From positions 1 through 64,000 of the forward strand of contig NZ_JBBMEX010000006.1 in assembly GCF_040096355.1 (NCBI RefSeq): DNA of 64,000 nt, written 5' to 3'. Shown in pieces: positions 7,143 to 14,698 of the stretch. How positions within the stretch are numbered: position 1 is the stretch's first letter; every line of letters starts with the position of its first letter. A program made the position numbers and the translations under genes. Under the pieces are notes generated by a model. It ran no database searches, had not been told where the DNA came from, and was given only the letters and a program-made list of their open reading frames with translations. This stretch comes from Maccoyibacter intestinihominis. Its GTDB lineage: Bacteria > Bacillota > Clostridia > Lachnospirales > Lachnospiraceae.

Positions 7143-8447
7143 GTGAAGATCAGAAGGCAGAAAGCAGTTGCATGGATTCTGGTTCTGGTTTTCCTGTTAG
7201 AAGACCCTGCAGTTGTAAGGGCATATGGATTTCAGGATGGGAAACCACAGGAATTATCCGAAGATAAGAAAAAGTATCCGACAGATATCACAAAAACAGA
7301 TCATCTGTTTGAGTACCGGATTACCTATGAGTTGAACGGAGGACAGAATTCAGGGAAAAATGCCGAGTCCTATCGCATGGATGATTTACCGCTTACTTTA
7401 GAATCGCCAAGGCGGGTAGGATACAACTTTGCAGGATGGTATGCAGACAATTATTTTGAAAAAAAAGTAACAACCATTGAACAGGACATGGTTGGGAATA
7501 TGGTGCTATATGCAAAATGGACCAGAAAGATCAACGATGTCGAAAATATCAGCAGGTATTCTTATCATACGGATGCGAAACTTGGCAAAGACACCAAGAC
7601 ACTAAAAGACTGCAATTATAAAGTGTTAGACTATGTCAGCATTCCGGGAATGCCCTCGACAAGACAGGAGGACATCAAAACCCGGCGCATTTTAGATGAG
7701 GATCAATGTCCGCAGGGACTATGTCTGACAAAAGATTTTATTTTAGTGACGGCATACAGTTGTGATTGGGATGTGTTAGGGTCACTTTATCTGTTTGACA
7801 GAAAGAGTGGAGAGTATCTTGCAACACTCGGAATGAAGAGAAACAGCCACTTAGGCGGTGTTGCCTGTGATGGAAAAAATGTATGGATCTGTCATTCCGA
7901 CAATAGCACCTTAGAAAGGATCCCATATCAGATCCTTGTGGAACTCGCAAAGGAAAAACCAAAAGAATTTATTGACTGTTCAAAGTCCATAGAGGCTTTT
8001 CGGGTGAAAAACCGTCCTTCCTGCATCACCTATCATGATGGAAAATTGTGGGTAGCAACGGAAAACGATTTTTTAAAATCCAAAATGATCTCCTATCGCT
8101 TTGCGAAAAACGAATTAAAAGAAATGGATTCCTATACGATACCGCCAAAGGTACAGGGGATTGCATTTGCAGACGATGGCAGAGTGTTTTTAAACACTTC
8201 GTTAGGAAGGACAAAATCCTCCTTTTTAAGAATATATCACTCGTTAGAAGCCTTGAATGAAAAGCCGACAAAACCGATGCAGAAGGTAGAAATGCCGCCC
8301 TGCTCGGAGGAACTTGAGATTTTTGGACAGAATCTCTATATTCTCTTTGAATCTGCGGGACAGAAGTATTATGAAGGAACGGATGGAAAAGGCAACAGTT
8401 TGTCGCCATTAGAAAAGATCATATGTATCAGATTACAATCAGTGTAA
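7143..8447 (+). CDS. secreted InlB-repeat, beta-propeller-like protein
   Basis: The start is a GTG 7 nt after GGAG (7132-7135). A signal peptide (KAVAWILVLVFLLEDPAVVRA, roughly residues 6-27) precedes one InlB/Listeria-Bacteroides repeat at about 58-125 (YELNGGQNSGKNAESY ... VGYNFAGWY ... LYAKW). The rest shows recurring segments such as LYLFDRKSGEYLATLG, GVACDGKNVWICHSDN, CITYHDGKLWVATEND and GIAFADDGRVFLNTS, the look of a beta-propeller. No LPXTG anchor or transmembrane tail is seen, so it is probably released or held by the repeat. It may be co-transcribed with the EF-G-like gene (26-nt gap). The substrate or partner is unknown. Confidence 0.75.
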   Translation: MKIRRQKAVAWILVLVFLLEDPAVVRAYGFQDGKPQELSEDKKKYPTDITKTDHLFEYRITYELNGGQNSGKNAESYRMDDLPLTLESPRRVGYNFAGWYADNYFEKKVTTIEQDMVGNMVLYAKWTRKINDVENISRYSYHTDAKLGKDTKTLKDCNYKVLDYVSIPGMPSTRQEDIKTRRILDEDQCPQGLCLTKDFILVTAYSCDWDVLGSLYLFDRKSGEYLATLGMKRNSHLGGVACDGKNVWICHSDNSTLERIPYQILVELAKEKPKEFIDCSKSIEAFRVKNRPSCITYHDGKLWVATENDFLKSKMISYRFAKNELKEMDSYTIPPKVQGIAFADDGRVFLNTSLGRTKSSFLRIYHSLEALNEKPTKPMQKVEMPPCSEELEIFGQNLYILFESAGQKYYEGTDGKGNSLSPLEKIICIRLQSV

Positions 8448-8460
8448 AAGAGTAAAAACG

Positions 8461-8498
8461 CAGGGCAGATTTCCTATGAAAATTGGGAATCTGCCCTG
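8461..8498 (+). terminator. hairpin after the secreted protein gene
   Basis: CAGGGCAGATTTCC (8461-8474) pairs with GGGAATCTGCCCTG (8485-8498), 14 bp with one G-T pair and a 10-nt loop. The T run after it is poor (TTGTGTT), so termination may be partial. Confidence 0.6.
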
Positions 8499-8585
8499 TT
8501 GTGTTATGGAGCTGTGTGGTGGTCTGAAATTTGCATTTCGGTTTCATGGAAGGACATGTTTTGTGTCCTTGTTTCGTGGGAATAC

Positions 8586-8613
8586 TTGACAAATACTAGG
8601 TCTGTGCTAAAAT
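8586..8613 (+). promoter_or_regulatory. leuS promoter
   Basis: TTGACA at 8586-8591, a 16-nt spacer and TAAAAT at 8608-8613. The roughly 65-nt leader contains a small hairpin (TCGTA/TACGA, 8651-8665) just before the AGGAGGA at 8670-8676. It is far too short for a T-box riboswitch. Confidence 0.65.
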
Positions 8614-8684
8614 TTTATCTATATGAGCAAAAATAAGAGAAAGTAGAGATTCGTAAGTCATACGAGTTTAGGAGGAACAGGAAA

Positions 8685-11102
8685 ATGTCAGTCAAAGGAA
8701 CACCATATAATCACAGAGCCATTGAGCAGAAGTGGCAGAAAATCTGGGATGATGAGAAAGCATTTGCAGCAACCGATGATTATTCCAAACCAAAATATTA
8801 TGCACTGGTAGAGTTCCCATATCCATCAGGACAGGGACTTCATGTAGGTCATCCAAGACCATATACCGCATTAGATATTGTAGCAAGAAAGAGAAGAATG
8901 CAGGGTTACAATGTCTTATATCCGATGGGCTGGGATGCATTCGGACTGCCGACAGAGAACTATGCGATTAAAAATAAGATCCATCCAAGGATCGTAACAG
9001 AGAATAACGTGAAGCATTTTAAACAGCAGCTTCATTCTTTAGGTTATTCTTTTGACTGGGATCGTGAGATCAATACAACAGACCCGCAGTATTACAAGTG
9101 GACACAGTGGATCTTCTTAAAATTATTTAAAGAAGGTTTGGCTTATAAGAGTGAGATGCCGATCAACTGGTGTACATCCTGCAAAGTCGGTCTGGCAAAT
9201 GAAGAAGTAGTCAACGGAGTCTGCGAGCGTTGTGGAAGTCCGGTAGTACGGAAAGTAAAGAGCCAGTGGATGTTAAAGATCACGGATTACGCTGAAAAAC
9301 TCTTAGAGGGATTAGAGGACGTAGATTATATTGAGCGTGTCAAAGTTTCACAGAAGAACTGGATCGGAAAAAGCCAGGGTGCAGAGGTAGAATTCCAGGT
9401 TGCCGGCAAGGAGGAAAAACTGACCGTGTATACAACCAGACCGGATACTTTGTTCGGAGCAACCTATATGGTAGTATCACCGGAGCATCCGATGTTAGAT
9501 AAATATAAAGAAGATATTAAGAACTGGGATGCAATTCAGGATTATCGTGAGCAGGCTGCAAAAAAATCTGATTTTGAGCGTTCAGAACTTGCAAAAGAAA
9601 AGACAGGTGTGGCAATTGACGGTTTGAGTGCCATTAACCCGGTCAATGAGAAAGAAATCCCGATCTGGGTATCAGACTATGTACTGATGTCTTACGGAAC
9701 AGGTGCGATCATGGCGGTTCCGGCACACGATACCAGAGACTGGGAGTTTGCAAAAAAATTCGATCTGCCGATCATCGAAGTAGTGGCAGGCGGTGAGAAT
9801 GTACAGGAAGAGGCATACACCGAGGTGGCTTCCGGAAAACTGATCAACTCCGGATTTTTAGATGGACTTGAAGTAGCAGAAGCAAAGAAAAAAATGATCG
9901 CCTTTTTAGAGGAAAAAGGAATTGGAAAGAGCAAGACCAACTTCAAACTGCGTGACTGGGTATTTTCACGTCAGCGTTACTGGGGCGAACCGATCCCAAT
10001 CGTAAAATGCGAAAAATGTGGTTATGTTCCGCTTCCGGAGAGCGAGCTTCCGTTAGAGCTTCCGGATGTAGACAGCTATATGCCGACAGACAATGGAGAA
10101 TCTCCATTAGCAGCAATGACAGACTGGGTCAATACCACCTGCCCTTGCTGTGGCGGACCGGCACAGCGTGAGACAGATACCATGCCACAGTGGGCAGGTT
10201 CTTCCTGGTATTTCTTACGTTATACAGATCCGAAGAATACAGAGGCATTAGCAAGCAAAGAAGCACTGAAATACTGGCTGCCAGTAGACTGGTATAATGG
10301 CGGAATGGAGCATACAACACTGCATCTTCTCTATTCCAGATTCTGGCACAGATTTTTATATGATCAGGGTGTTGTTCCAACAAAGGAGCCATACCAGAAA
10401 CGTACTTCCCACGGAATGATCTTAGGAGAAAATGGCGAGAAGATGTCTAAATCCCGTGGAAATGTAGTAAATCCGGATGACATTGTCATGGACTACGGCG
10501 CAGATACACTTCGTACTTATGAAATGTTCATCGGAGCATTTGATCTGAGCGCTTCCTGGTCTGAAAATGGAGTAAAAGGATGCCGCCGTTTCTTAGACCG
10601 TGTATGGAAACTGCAGGAGATTTTAGTAGACGGAAATGAGTACCGCAGTGCATTTGAAACAAAGATGCACCAGACCATCCAGAAAGTAAGCAGTGATTTT
10701 GAAAATTTGAAATATAACACGGCGATTGCTGCAATGATGAGTCTGTTAAATGATTTCTATAAAGAGGGATCTATCAACCGTGCAGAATTCAAAACATTTT
10801 TAATTCTCTTAAATCCGGTAGCACCTCATATCACGGAAGAAATCTGGGAGAACTGCGGATACGAAGGAAGAGTCTATGCACAGACCTGGCCGGAATTTGA
10901 TGAGGCAAAGACCGTAGAAGATACGATCGAGCTTCCGGTTCAGATCAACGGCAAGACAAGAGCAGTTGTAACTCTTCCGGCAGATGTAGATAAAGATACT
11001 GCAATTGCTGCAGGAAAAGAACTGATCGCAGATAAGCTGACAGGAACGATCGTAAAAGAGATTTACGTTCCGGGAAGAATTATCAATATTGTGCAGAAAT
11101 AG
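8685..11102 (+). CDS. leuS: leucyl-tRNA synthetase
   Basis: It charges tRNA-Leu with leucine in the cytosol. The class I signature HVGH (a HIGH variant) is at residues 53-56 and KMSKS at 586-590. The large editing insert CP1 lies between (TRPDTLFGATYMVVSPEHP; GTGAIMAVPAHDTRDWEFA). A Cys4 zinc-binding-type segment (WCTSCKVGLANEEV ... CERCG) sits near residue 165, and an anticodon-binding domain is C-terminal. The 805-aa length is usual for the bacterial enzyme. It has its own promoter and is followed by a terminator, so it is monocistronic. Confidence 0.97.
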   Translation: MSVKGTPYNHRAIEQKWQKIWDDEKAFAATDDYSKPKYYALVEFPYPSGQGLHVGHPRPYTALDIVARKRRMQGYNVLYPMGWDAFGLPTENYAIKNKIHPRIVTENNVKHFKQQLHSLGYSFDWDREINTTDPQYYKWTQWIFLKLFKEGLAYKSEMPINWCTSCKVGLANEEVVNGVCERCGSPVVRKVKSQWMLKITDYAEKLLEGLEDVDYIERVKVSQKNWIGKSQGAEVEFQVAGKEEKLTVYTTRPDTLFGATYMVVSPEHPMLDKYKEDIKNWDAIQDYREQAAKKSDFERSELAKEKTGVAIDGLSAINPVNEKEIPIWVSDYVLMSYGTGAIMAVPAHDTRDWEFAKKFDLPIIEVVAGGENVQEEAYTEVASGKLINSGFLDGLEVAEAKKKMIAFLEEKGIGKSKTNFKLRDWVFSRQRYWGEPIPIVKCEKCGYVPLPESELPLELPDVDSYMPTDNGESPLAAMTDWVNTTCPCCGGPAQRETDTMPQWAGSSWYFLRYTDPKNTEALASKEALKYWLPVDWYNGGMEHTTLHLLYSRFWHRFLYDQGVVPTKEPYQKRTSHGMILGENGEKMSKSRGNVVNPDDIVMDYGADTLRTYEMFIGAFDLSASWSENGVKGCRRFLDRVWKLQEILVDGNEYRSAFETKMHQTIQKVSSDFENLKYNTAIAAMMSLLNDFYKEGSINRAEFKTFLILLNPVAPHITEEIWENCGYEGRVYAQTWPEFDEAKTVEDTIELPVQINGKTRAVVTLPADVDKDTAIAAGKELIADKLTGTIVKEIYVPGRIINIVQK

Positions 11103-11155
11103 TTGAAATAAAATATAAGAACATTGCACAGATGAATGTGCATTTGAAAAGACAG

Positions 11156-11191
11156 AATGGCGTAGTTTAGTGTAGCACTGACTACGCCATT
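11156..11191. terminator. bidirectional terminator after leuS
   Basis: AATGGCGTAGT at 11156-11166 pairs with ACTACGCCATT at 11181-11191. It lies between leuS and the convergent small gene ending at 11213. Confidence 0.7.
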
Positions 11192-11212
11192 TTACATAGA
11201 AATTGTGTAAAG

Positions 11213-11494
11213 TTAACGTCTTTTCATATTTTTCATCAGTGAGAGGATCATATCCGTCTTTTTTCGTTCCTCCTCTGACATGTTCTGTTTCAGGATATTG
11301 ATCATCATATCCCGTTCGTTCTCGGAAAACTCAATCCCTTCCTTTTTGGCGGTAGAAGCAGCCTGCGAAAGCTCGGATGCCATTTCTTTTGCGTTGCCGG
11401 AATGGTTCTGATTGGCAAACTGCATTAAGAAGTTGAGCTTTTCAGGGGAAATATTTCCCATATTTCCCTGTTTTAATAAATCTGAAATGTCCAT
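11213..11494 (-). CDS. conserved-looking helical protein, 93 aa
   Basis: I cannot name a family. The protein is helical and charged (NISPEKLNFLMQFANQN; FSENERDMMINILKQNMSEE; ends SLMKNMKRR), with no signal or membrane segment. The ATG has a strong AGGAGG 7 nt upstream, so it is a real gene. It is the second of a two-gene minus-strand unit, 14 nt after the 109-aa gene. The phrase NMSEEERKKTDMILSLMK resembles unannotated Lachnospiraceae proteins I have seen only as hypotheticals. A regulatory or scaffold role would be guesswork. Confidence 0.7.
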   Translation of the reverse strand: MDISDLLKQGNMGNISPEKLNFLMQFANQNHSGNAKEMASELSQAASTAKKEGIEFSENERDMMINILKQNMSEEERKKTDMILSLMKNMKRR

Positions 11495-11508
11495 TAGATA
11501 CCTCCTGA

Positions 11509-11838
11509 TCAGCGGAACAATAAGTCATATGCGGAAAAGAGCTGGAACATATTGATAAAGGAATCAAGATTTTCCGCCTCTTTTTCATTGCAGTATGGGC
11601 GGATGTCATTCAGCATATTGACCACATTTTCTTCCGGATTTTCCATGGAACATATATTCAGACTGCTGGAGTCGTTTTCAAAAAAGTGTATTGTCTTCTG
11701 CAACTCTAAGATTTTGGCAAAAATTGCGAGATTCTTCTGCTGGGGTTCCTGCAGATAGGGAATTGAGGTTTTCAGAATCTGGAGTTCTTTGCTTTGCAGC
11801 TGTTCATCGAAAAGTGTTGGTTTCAGTTCGTCGTCCAT
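11509..11838 (-). CDS. hypothetical helical protein, 109 aa
   Basis: The product is all-helical by appearance (DEQLQSKELQILKTSIPYLQ; QQKNLAIFAKILELQKTI; VVNMLNDIRPYCNEKEAENL) and cytosolic. The ATG has CAGGA upstream. It is the first gene of the pair with 11213-11494; the two products share the same style and probably work together. I do not recognise a domain. Confidence 0.65.
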   Translation of the reverse strand: MDDELKPTLFDEQLQSKELQILKTSIPYLQEPQQKNLAIFAKILELQKTIHFFENDSSSLNICSMENPEENVVNMLNDIRPYCNEKEAENLDSFINMFQLFSAYDLLFR

Positions 11839-11962
11839 AAAATCCTGTAGTTACCCTTTTTCTTTCAATATATGCATCAGAAAAAAAGCTATGCAATATT
11901 TTGAAGCCTGCATATAGTAACAGTAGGAGCTTTATGCCAAAATCAAGAATAGGAGCAGAAAA

Positions 11963-12151
11963 ATGGGAAAACTGATCATTGACGGAAATAAAGTATATGA
12001 GATAGATGAGGAATGTCTTGAGAAAAAACGCCACAAAGAGCAGGAAGAACGAAAAAGAGAATGGGAACAGAAATGGGAGCGAAACCGTGAAAAAAACAGT
12101 CAGAACAGTCGTGAGAAGAACCGTAAAGGTGTAAGAGAAATTTTCCGATAA
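11963..12151 (+). CDS. highly charged 62-aa protein
   Basis: It starts MGKLIIDGNKVYEIDEECLE and continues as an almost uninterrupted run of Lys, Arg, Glu and Gln (a single charged helix). The first 20 residues look like a small folded beta-hairpin. A GGAGC sits 8 nt before the ATG. It is followed at once by a perfect 13-bp terminator, which supports a real short transcript. Function unknown. Confidence 0.55.
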   Translation: MGKLIIDGNKVYEIDEECLEKKRHKEQEERKREWEQKWERNREKNSQNSREKNRKGVREIFR

Positions 12152-12154
12152 GAA

Positions 12155-12184
12155 AAACGGGTACTGCATCAGCAGTACCCGTTT
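12155..12184. terminator. perfect bidirectional terminator
   Basis: AAACGGGTACTGC (12155-12167), loop ATCA, GCAGTACCCGTTT (12172-12184): 13 bp with no mismatch. It serves the 62-aa gene on one side and the Cys-rich gene on the other. Confidence 0.85.
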
Positions 12185-12208
12185 CAGACTGTAGACAAAA
12201 CAGAAAGG

Positions 12209-12421
12209 CTAGAAGCATCCGCCACCGCATCCGTTGCCACCGCAGCAGAAGAGTAATAAGATTAACCATAAACAGCTGTTGTTGCCGTTATCGCATCCGC
12301 CACCGATACCATTGTTGCCGCATCCGCAACAGCATAACAGGATGATCAACCAGATAATAGAGTTGCATCCTCCTTCGTTTTCGCATCCGCATCCACAGTT
12401 TGTTGCTGCTAAATCACTCAT
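12209..12421 (-). CDS. Cys/Gly-rich tandem-repeat micro-protein, 70 aa
   Basis: Fourteen of 70 residues are Cys and 17 are Gly. Two hydrophobic cores, NSIIWLIILLCCCGCG (20-35) and NSCLWLILLLFCCGG (48-62), each run into a Gly-Gly-Cys tail, so the protein is an internal duplication of about 27 residues. The ATG has GGAGG 7 nt upstream, so translation is well supported. Some genomes annotate similar Lachnospiraceae products as high-cysteine chorion-like proteins; no function is known to me. Possible roles include metal binding, a disulfide-linked coat component or a membrane-inserting peptide; all are inference. Confidence 0.75.
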   Translation of the reverse strand: MSDLAATNCGCGCENEGGCNSIIWLIILLCCCGCGNNGIGGGCDNGNNSCLWLILLLFCCGGNGCGGGCF

Positions 12422-12508
12422 TTGAAATCCTCCAAATTTTTACTTACACTTCATCATATGTGGGGAACAAAAAAGTGTTACAGGGCAGCCATAAAAAATA
12501 ATAAAATG

Positions 12509-12535
12509 TTGACAATACTTGCATAATTGTATACA
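12509..12535 (+). promoter_or_regulatory. candidate promoter of the citrate synthase operon
   Basis: TTGACA at 12509-12514 with TATACA at 12530-12535; the 15-nt spacer is short. A second good -10, TATACT (12557-12562), lies downstream but lacks a clear -35. Either way the palindrome at 12519-12544 covers the promoter. Confidence 0.45.
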
Positions 12536-12544
12536 ATTATGCAA
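12519..12544. promoter_or_regulatory. perfect 26-bp palindrome, GntR operator
   Basis: The half-site TTGCATAATTGTA (12519-12531) is followed by its exact reverse complement to 12544. The core TTGTATACAA (12527-12536) fits the operators of FadR-subfamily GntR regulators. A second partial copy, TTGTATACTAA, lies at 12554-12564, its core 27 bp downstream. The operon it precedes encodes such a regulator (14003-14698), so autoregulation is the natural inference. Confidence 0.75.
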
Positions 12545-12584
12545 GAAGATAAATTGTATACTAAATAAGATCAGGAGGATGAAG

Positions 12585-13985
12585 ATGAAAGCCATCGGAG
12601 ATATGAGGGAAGTTGTCAAGAATGAAAAGACAAATCTATTACAGTTAGAGGAACATTTTTACCAGTTAAATGATGTGGCAGAGCCAAACGTATTCAGAAA
12701 TCTGTTTCCATACGATGAAGTGCCTAAGATCGCATTTAATGACCGTATCGTGCCTCATAATATGCCGGAAGAAATCTGGATTACGGATACGACATTCCGG
12801 GATGGACAGCAGTCAAGAGCTCCTTACACGGCAGAGCAGATTGTAACAATTTATGATTATCTGCACAGATTAGGCGGACCAAATGGAAAAATCCGTCAGA
12901 GTGAATTCTTTTTATATAGTAAAAAAGACAGAGATGCCGTATATAAATGTTTAGAGCGCGGATACAAGTTTCCGGAGGTTACCAGTTGGATTCGTGCCAA
13001 TAAGAAAGATTTTCAGCTTGTAAAGGATATCGGATTGAGAGAGACAGGAATCTTAGTCAGCTGTTCCGATTATCATATTTTTTATAAAATGCGAATGACA
13101 AGAAGAGAGGCAATGAATCAGTATTTAAGTGTCATCCGGGAATGTTTAGAGACCGGTATTTCACCGAGATGTCATTTAGAGGATATCACACGTTCCGATA
13201 TCTATGGATTTGTCATTCCGTTCTGTTTAGAACTGATGAAGCTGATGGAGGAATATCAGATCCCGATCCGTATCCGTGCCTGTGATACGATGGGTTATGG
13301 CGTGAACTTTGCCGGAGCCGTCATACCAAGAAGCGTACAGGGGATCATTTATGGTCTGACCACACATGCAGGTGTGCCAAGTGAACTGATTGAGTGGCAT
13401 GGACACAATGATTTTTACAAAGCGGTAACCAATTCCACAACCGCATGGCTCTATGGAGCGAGCGGTGTCAACTGTTCCTTATTCGGTATCGGAGAAAGAA
13501 CCGGAAATACGCCGTTAGAGGCAATGGTATTTGAATATGCACAGCTTCGGGGAAGTTTAGACGGTATGGATACAACCGTGATCACGGAACTTGCAGAGTA
13601 TTTTGAAAAAGAATTAGGATATGTGATGCCGGACCGTACACCATTCTGCGGAAAGAATTTTAATGTCACAAGAGCGGGAATCCATGCAGATGGCTTATTG
13701 AAAAATGAGGAGATTTATAATATATTTGATACGGAGAAATTTTTAAACCGGCCGGTACTGGTATCTGTATCAAACACTTCGGGGTTAGCCGGCATTGCAC
13801 ACTGGATGAATACTTACTATCATTTAGAGGGAGAACGTGCAGTAGATAAGAATTCAGAGTTAGTTCATCTTGTAAAAGAGAAGGTGGATCAACAGTATGA
13901 TGATGGCAGAGTGACCGTTATGACGGATGCAGAATTGACAGAAATGATAAATGACTGTTGTCAAAAGCTGCAGATTGAATTATAA
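12585..13985 (+). CDS. probable Re-citrate synthase
   Basis: It belongs to the HMG-CoA-lyase/isopropylmalate synthase superfamily (DTTFRDGQ at residues 68-75; EWHGHNDFYKAV supplies metal-binding His). The 466-aa length, the N-terminal extension before the barrel and the pairing with isocitrate dehydrogenase fit the Re-face citrate synthase of clostridia, which makes citrate from oxaloacetate and acetyl-CoA. No Si-type citrate synthase is in the window. The start is the ATG at 12585, 6 nt after AGGAGG (12573-12578); the ATG at 12579 touches that site. Homocitrate or isopropylmalate synthase are less likely alternatives. Product likely feeds 2-oxoglutarate and glutamate. Confidence 0.75.
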   Translation: MKAIGDMREVVKNEKTNLLQLEEHFYQLNDVAEPNVFRNLFPYDEVPKIAFNDRIVPHNMPEEIWITDTTFRDGQQSRAPYTAEQIVTIYDYLHRLGGPNGKIRQSEFFLYSKKDRDAVYKCLERGYKFPEVTSWIRANKKDFQLVKDIGLRETGILVSCSDYHIFYKMRMTRREAMNQYLSVIRECLETGISPRCHLEDITRSDIYGFVIPFCLELMKLMEEYQIPIRIRACDTMGYGVNFAGAVIPRSVQGIIYGLTTHAGVPSELIEWHGHNDFYKAVTNSTTAWLYGASGVNCSLFGIGERTGNTPLEAMVFEYAQLRGSLDGMDTTVITELAEYFEKELGYVMPDRTPFCGKNFNVTRAGIHADGLLKNEEIYNIFDTEKFLNRPVLVSVSNTSGLAGIAHWMNTYYHLEGERAVDKNSELVHLVKEKVDQQYDDGRVTVMTDAELTEMINDCCQKLQIEL

Positions 13986-14002
13986 CTATAGGAGGGTTTA
14001 TA

Positions 14003-14698
14003 ATGAGTGAGGATGGTCATTCCCTGAGTGCGCGTGTGTTTCATACCCTTCGGGAAGAAATTTTATCCGGAAAATATCAAAAAGATGAGGAACTCAAAGA
14101 AAAGACGATCGGAGAGGAACTCGGAGTCAGCCGGACACCGGTGCGGGAAGCCTTAAGGCAGTTAGAATTAGAAGGTTTAGTCACGATAATTCCAAACCGG
14201 GGAGCTTTTGTGGAGGGAATATCCAAAGATGATATCCAGGACATCTATGAGATCCGTTCCCTTTTAGAAGGACTTTGTGCGAAAAAGGCGGTCACCGGGA
14301 TCACAGATAAAGAATTAGAAGAATTAGAAGAGAATCTTTATCTTACGGAGTTTCATATCCAAAAAGAACATTTTGAACAGATATTAGAATTAGACAATCG
14401 TTTTCATGAGATTTTGTATGAGGCGTCCAAGAGTAAGATGTTAAAACATGTGCTCAGCGATTTCCACCACTATGTGGAACGGGTACGGAAGGTTTCCCTT
14501 TCCGGGACAAAACGTGCAAAGGAGTCGAACGAGGAACATAAAAGGATTGTCGAGGCTTTGAAGGCTCATGATGCGGAAAAAGCCCAGCAGCTTGCAAACC
14601 AGCATATTATGAACACCATCCACAGCTATGACCGCTACGGATGGGATAAGCTATTAAATATGAACAGTATGGAGGAAGAAATTCATGGAAAAAATTAA
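14003..14698 (+). CDS. GntR/FadR-family regulator with FCD domain
   Basis: The 231-aa protein has an N-terminal winged helix (VFHTLREEILSGKY; GEELGVSRTPVREALRQLE) and an FCD ligand domain. The usual FCD metal ligands are visible as D131, H135, H179 and H201, so it probably binds a carboxylate through a metal ion. It is placed between the citrate synthase and isocitrate dehydrogenase genes (17-nt gap before it, 14-bp overlap after it), and a perfect GntR-type palindrome lies at the operon promoter. I infer that it senses a TCA-branch acid such as citrate or 2-oxoglutarate and controls its own operon. Confidence 0.88.
   Translation: MSEDGHSLSARVFHTLREEILSGKYQKDEELKEKTIGEELGVSRTPVREALRQLELEGLVTIIPNRGAFVEGISKDDIQDIYEIRSLLEGLCAKKAVTGITDKELEELEENLYLTEFHIQKEHFEQILELDNRFHEILYEASKSKMLKHVLSDFHHYVERVRKVSLSGTKRAKESNEEHKRIVEALKAHDAEKAQQLANQHIMNTIHSYDRYGWDKLLNMNSMEEEIHGKN

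Noticed and set aside
8614..8684. T-box riboswitch before leuS
   Set aside because: The leader is only about 65 nt after a good promoter; no T-box sequence or antiterminator is present, only a small TCGTA/TACGA hairpin.
12234..12425. 63-aa plus-strand ORF opposite the Cys-rich gene
   Set aside because: Pro/His-rich antisense mirror of the Gly/Cys codons; no ribosome binding site, while the minus strand has GGAGG.
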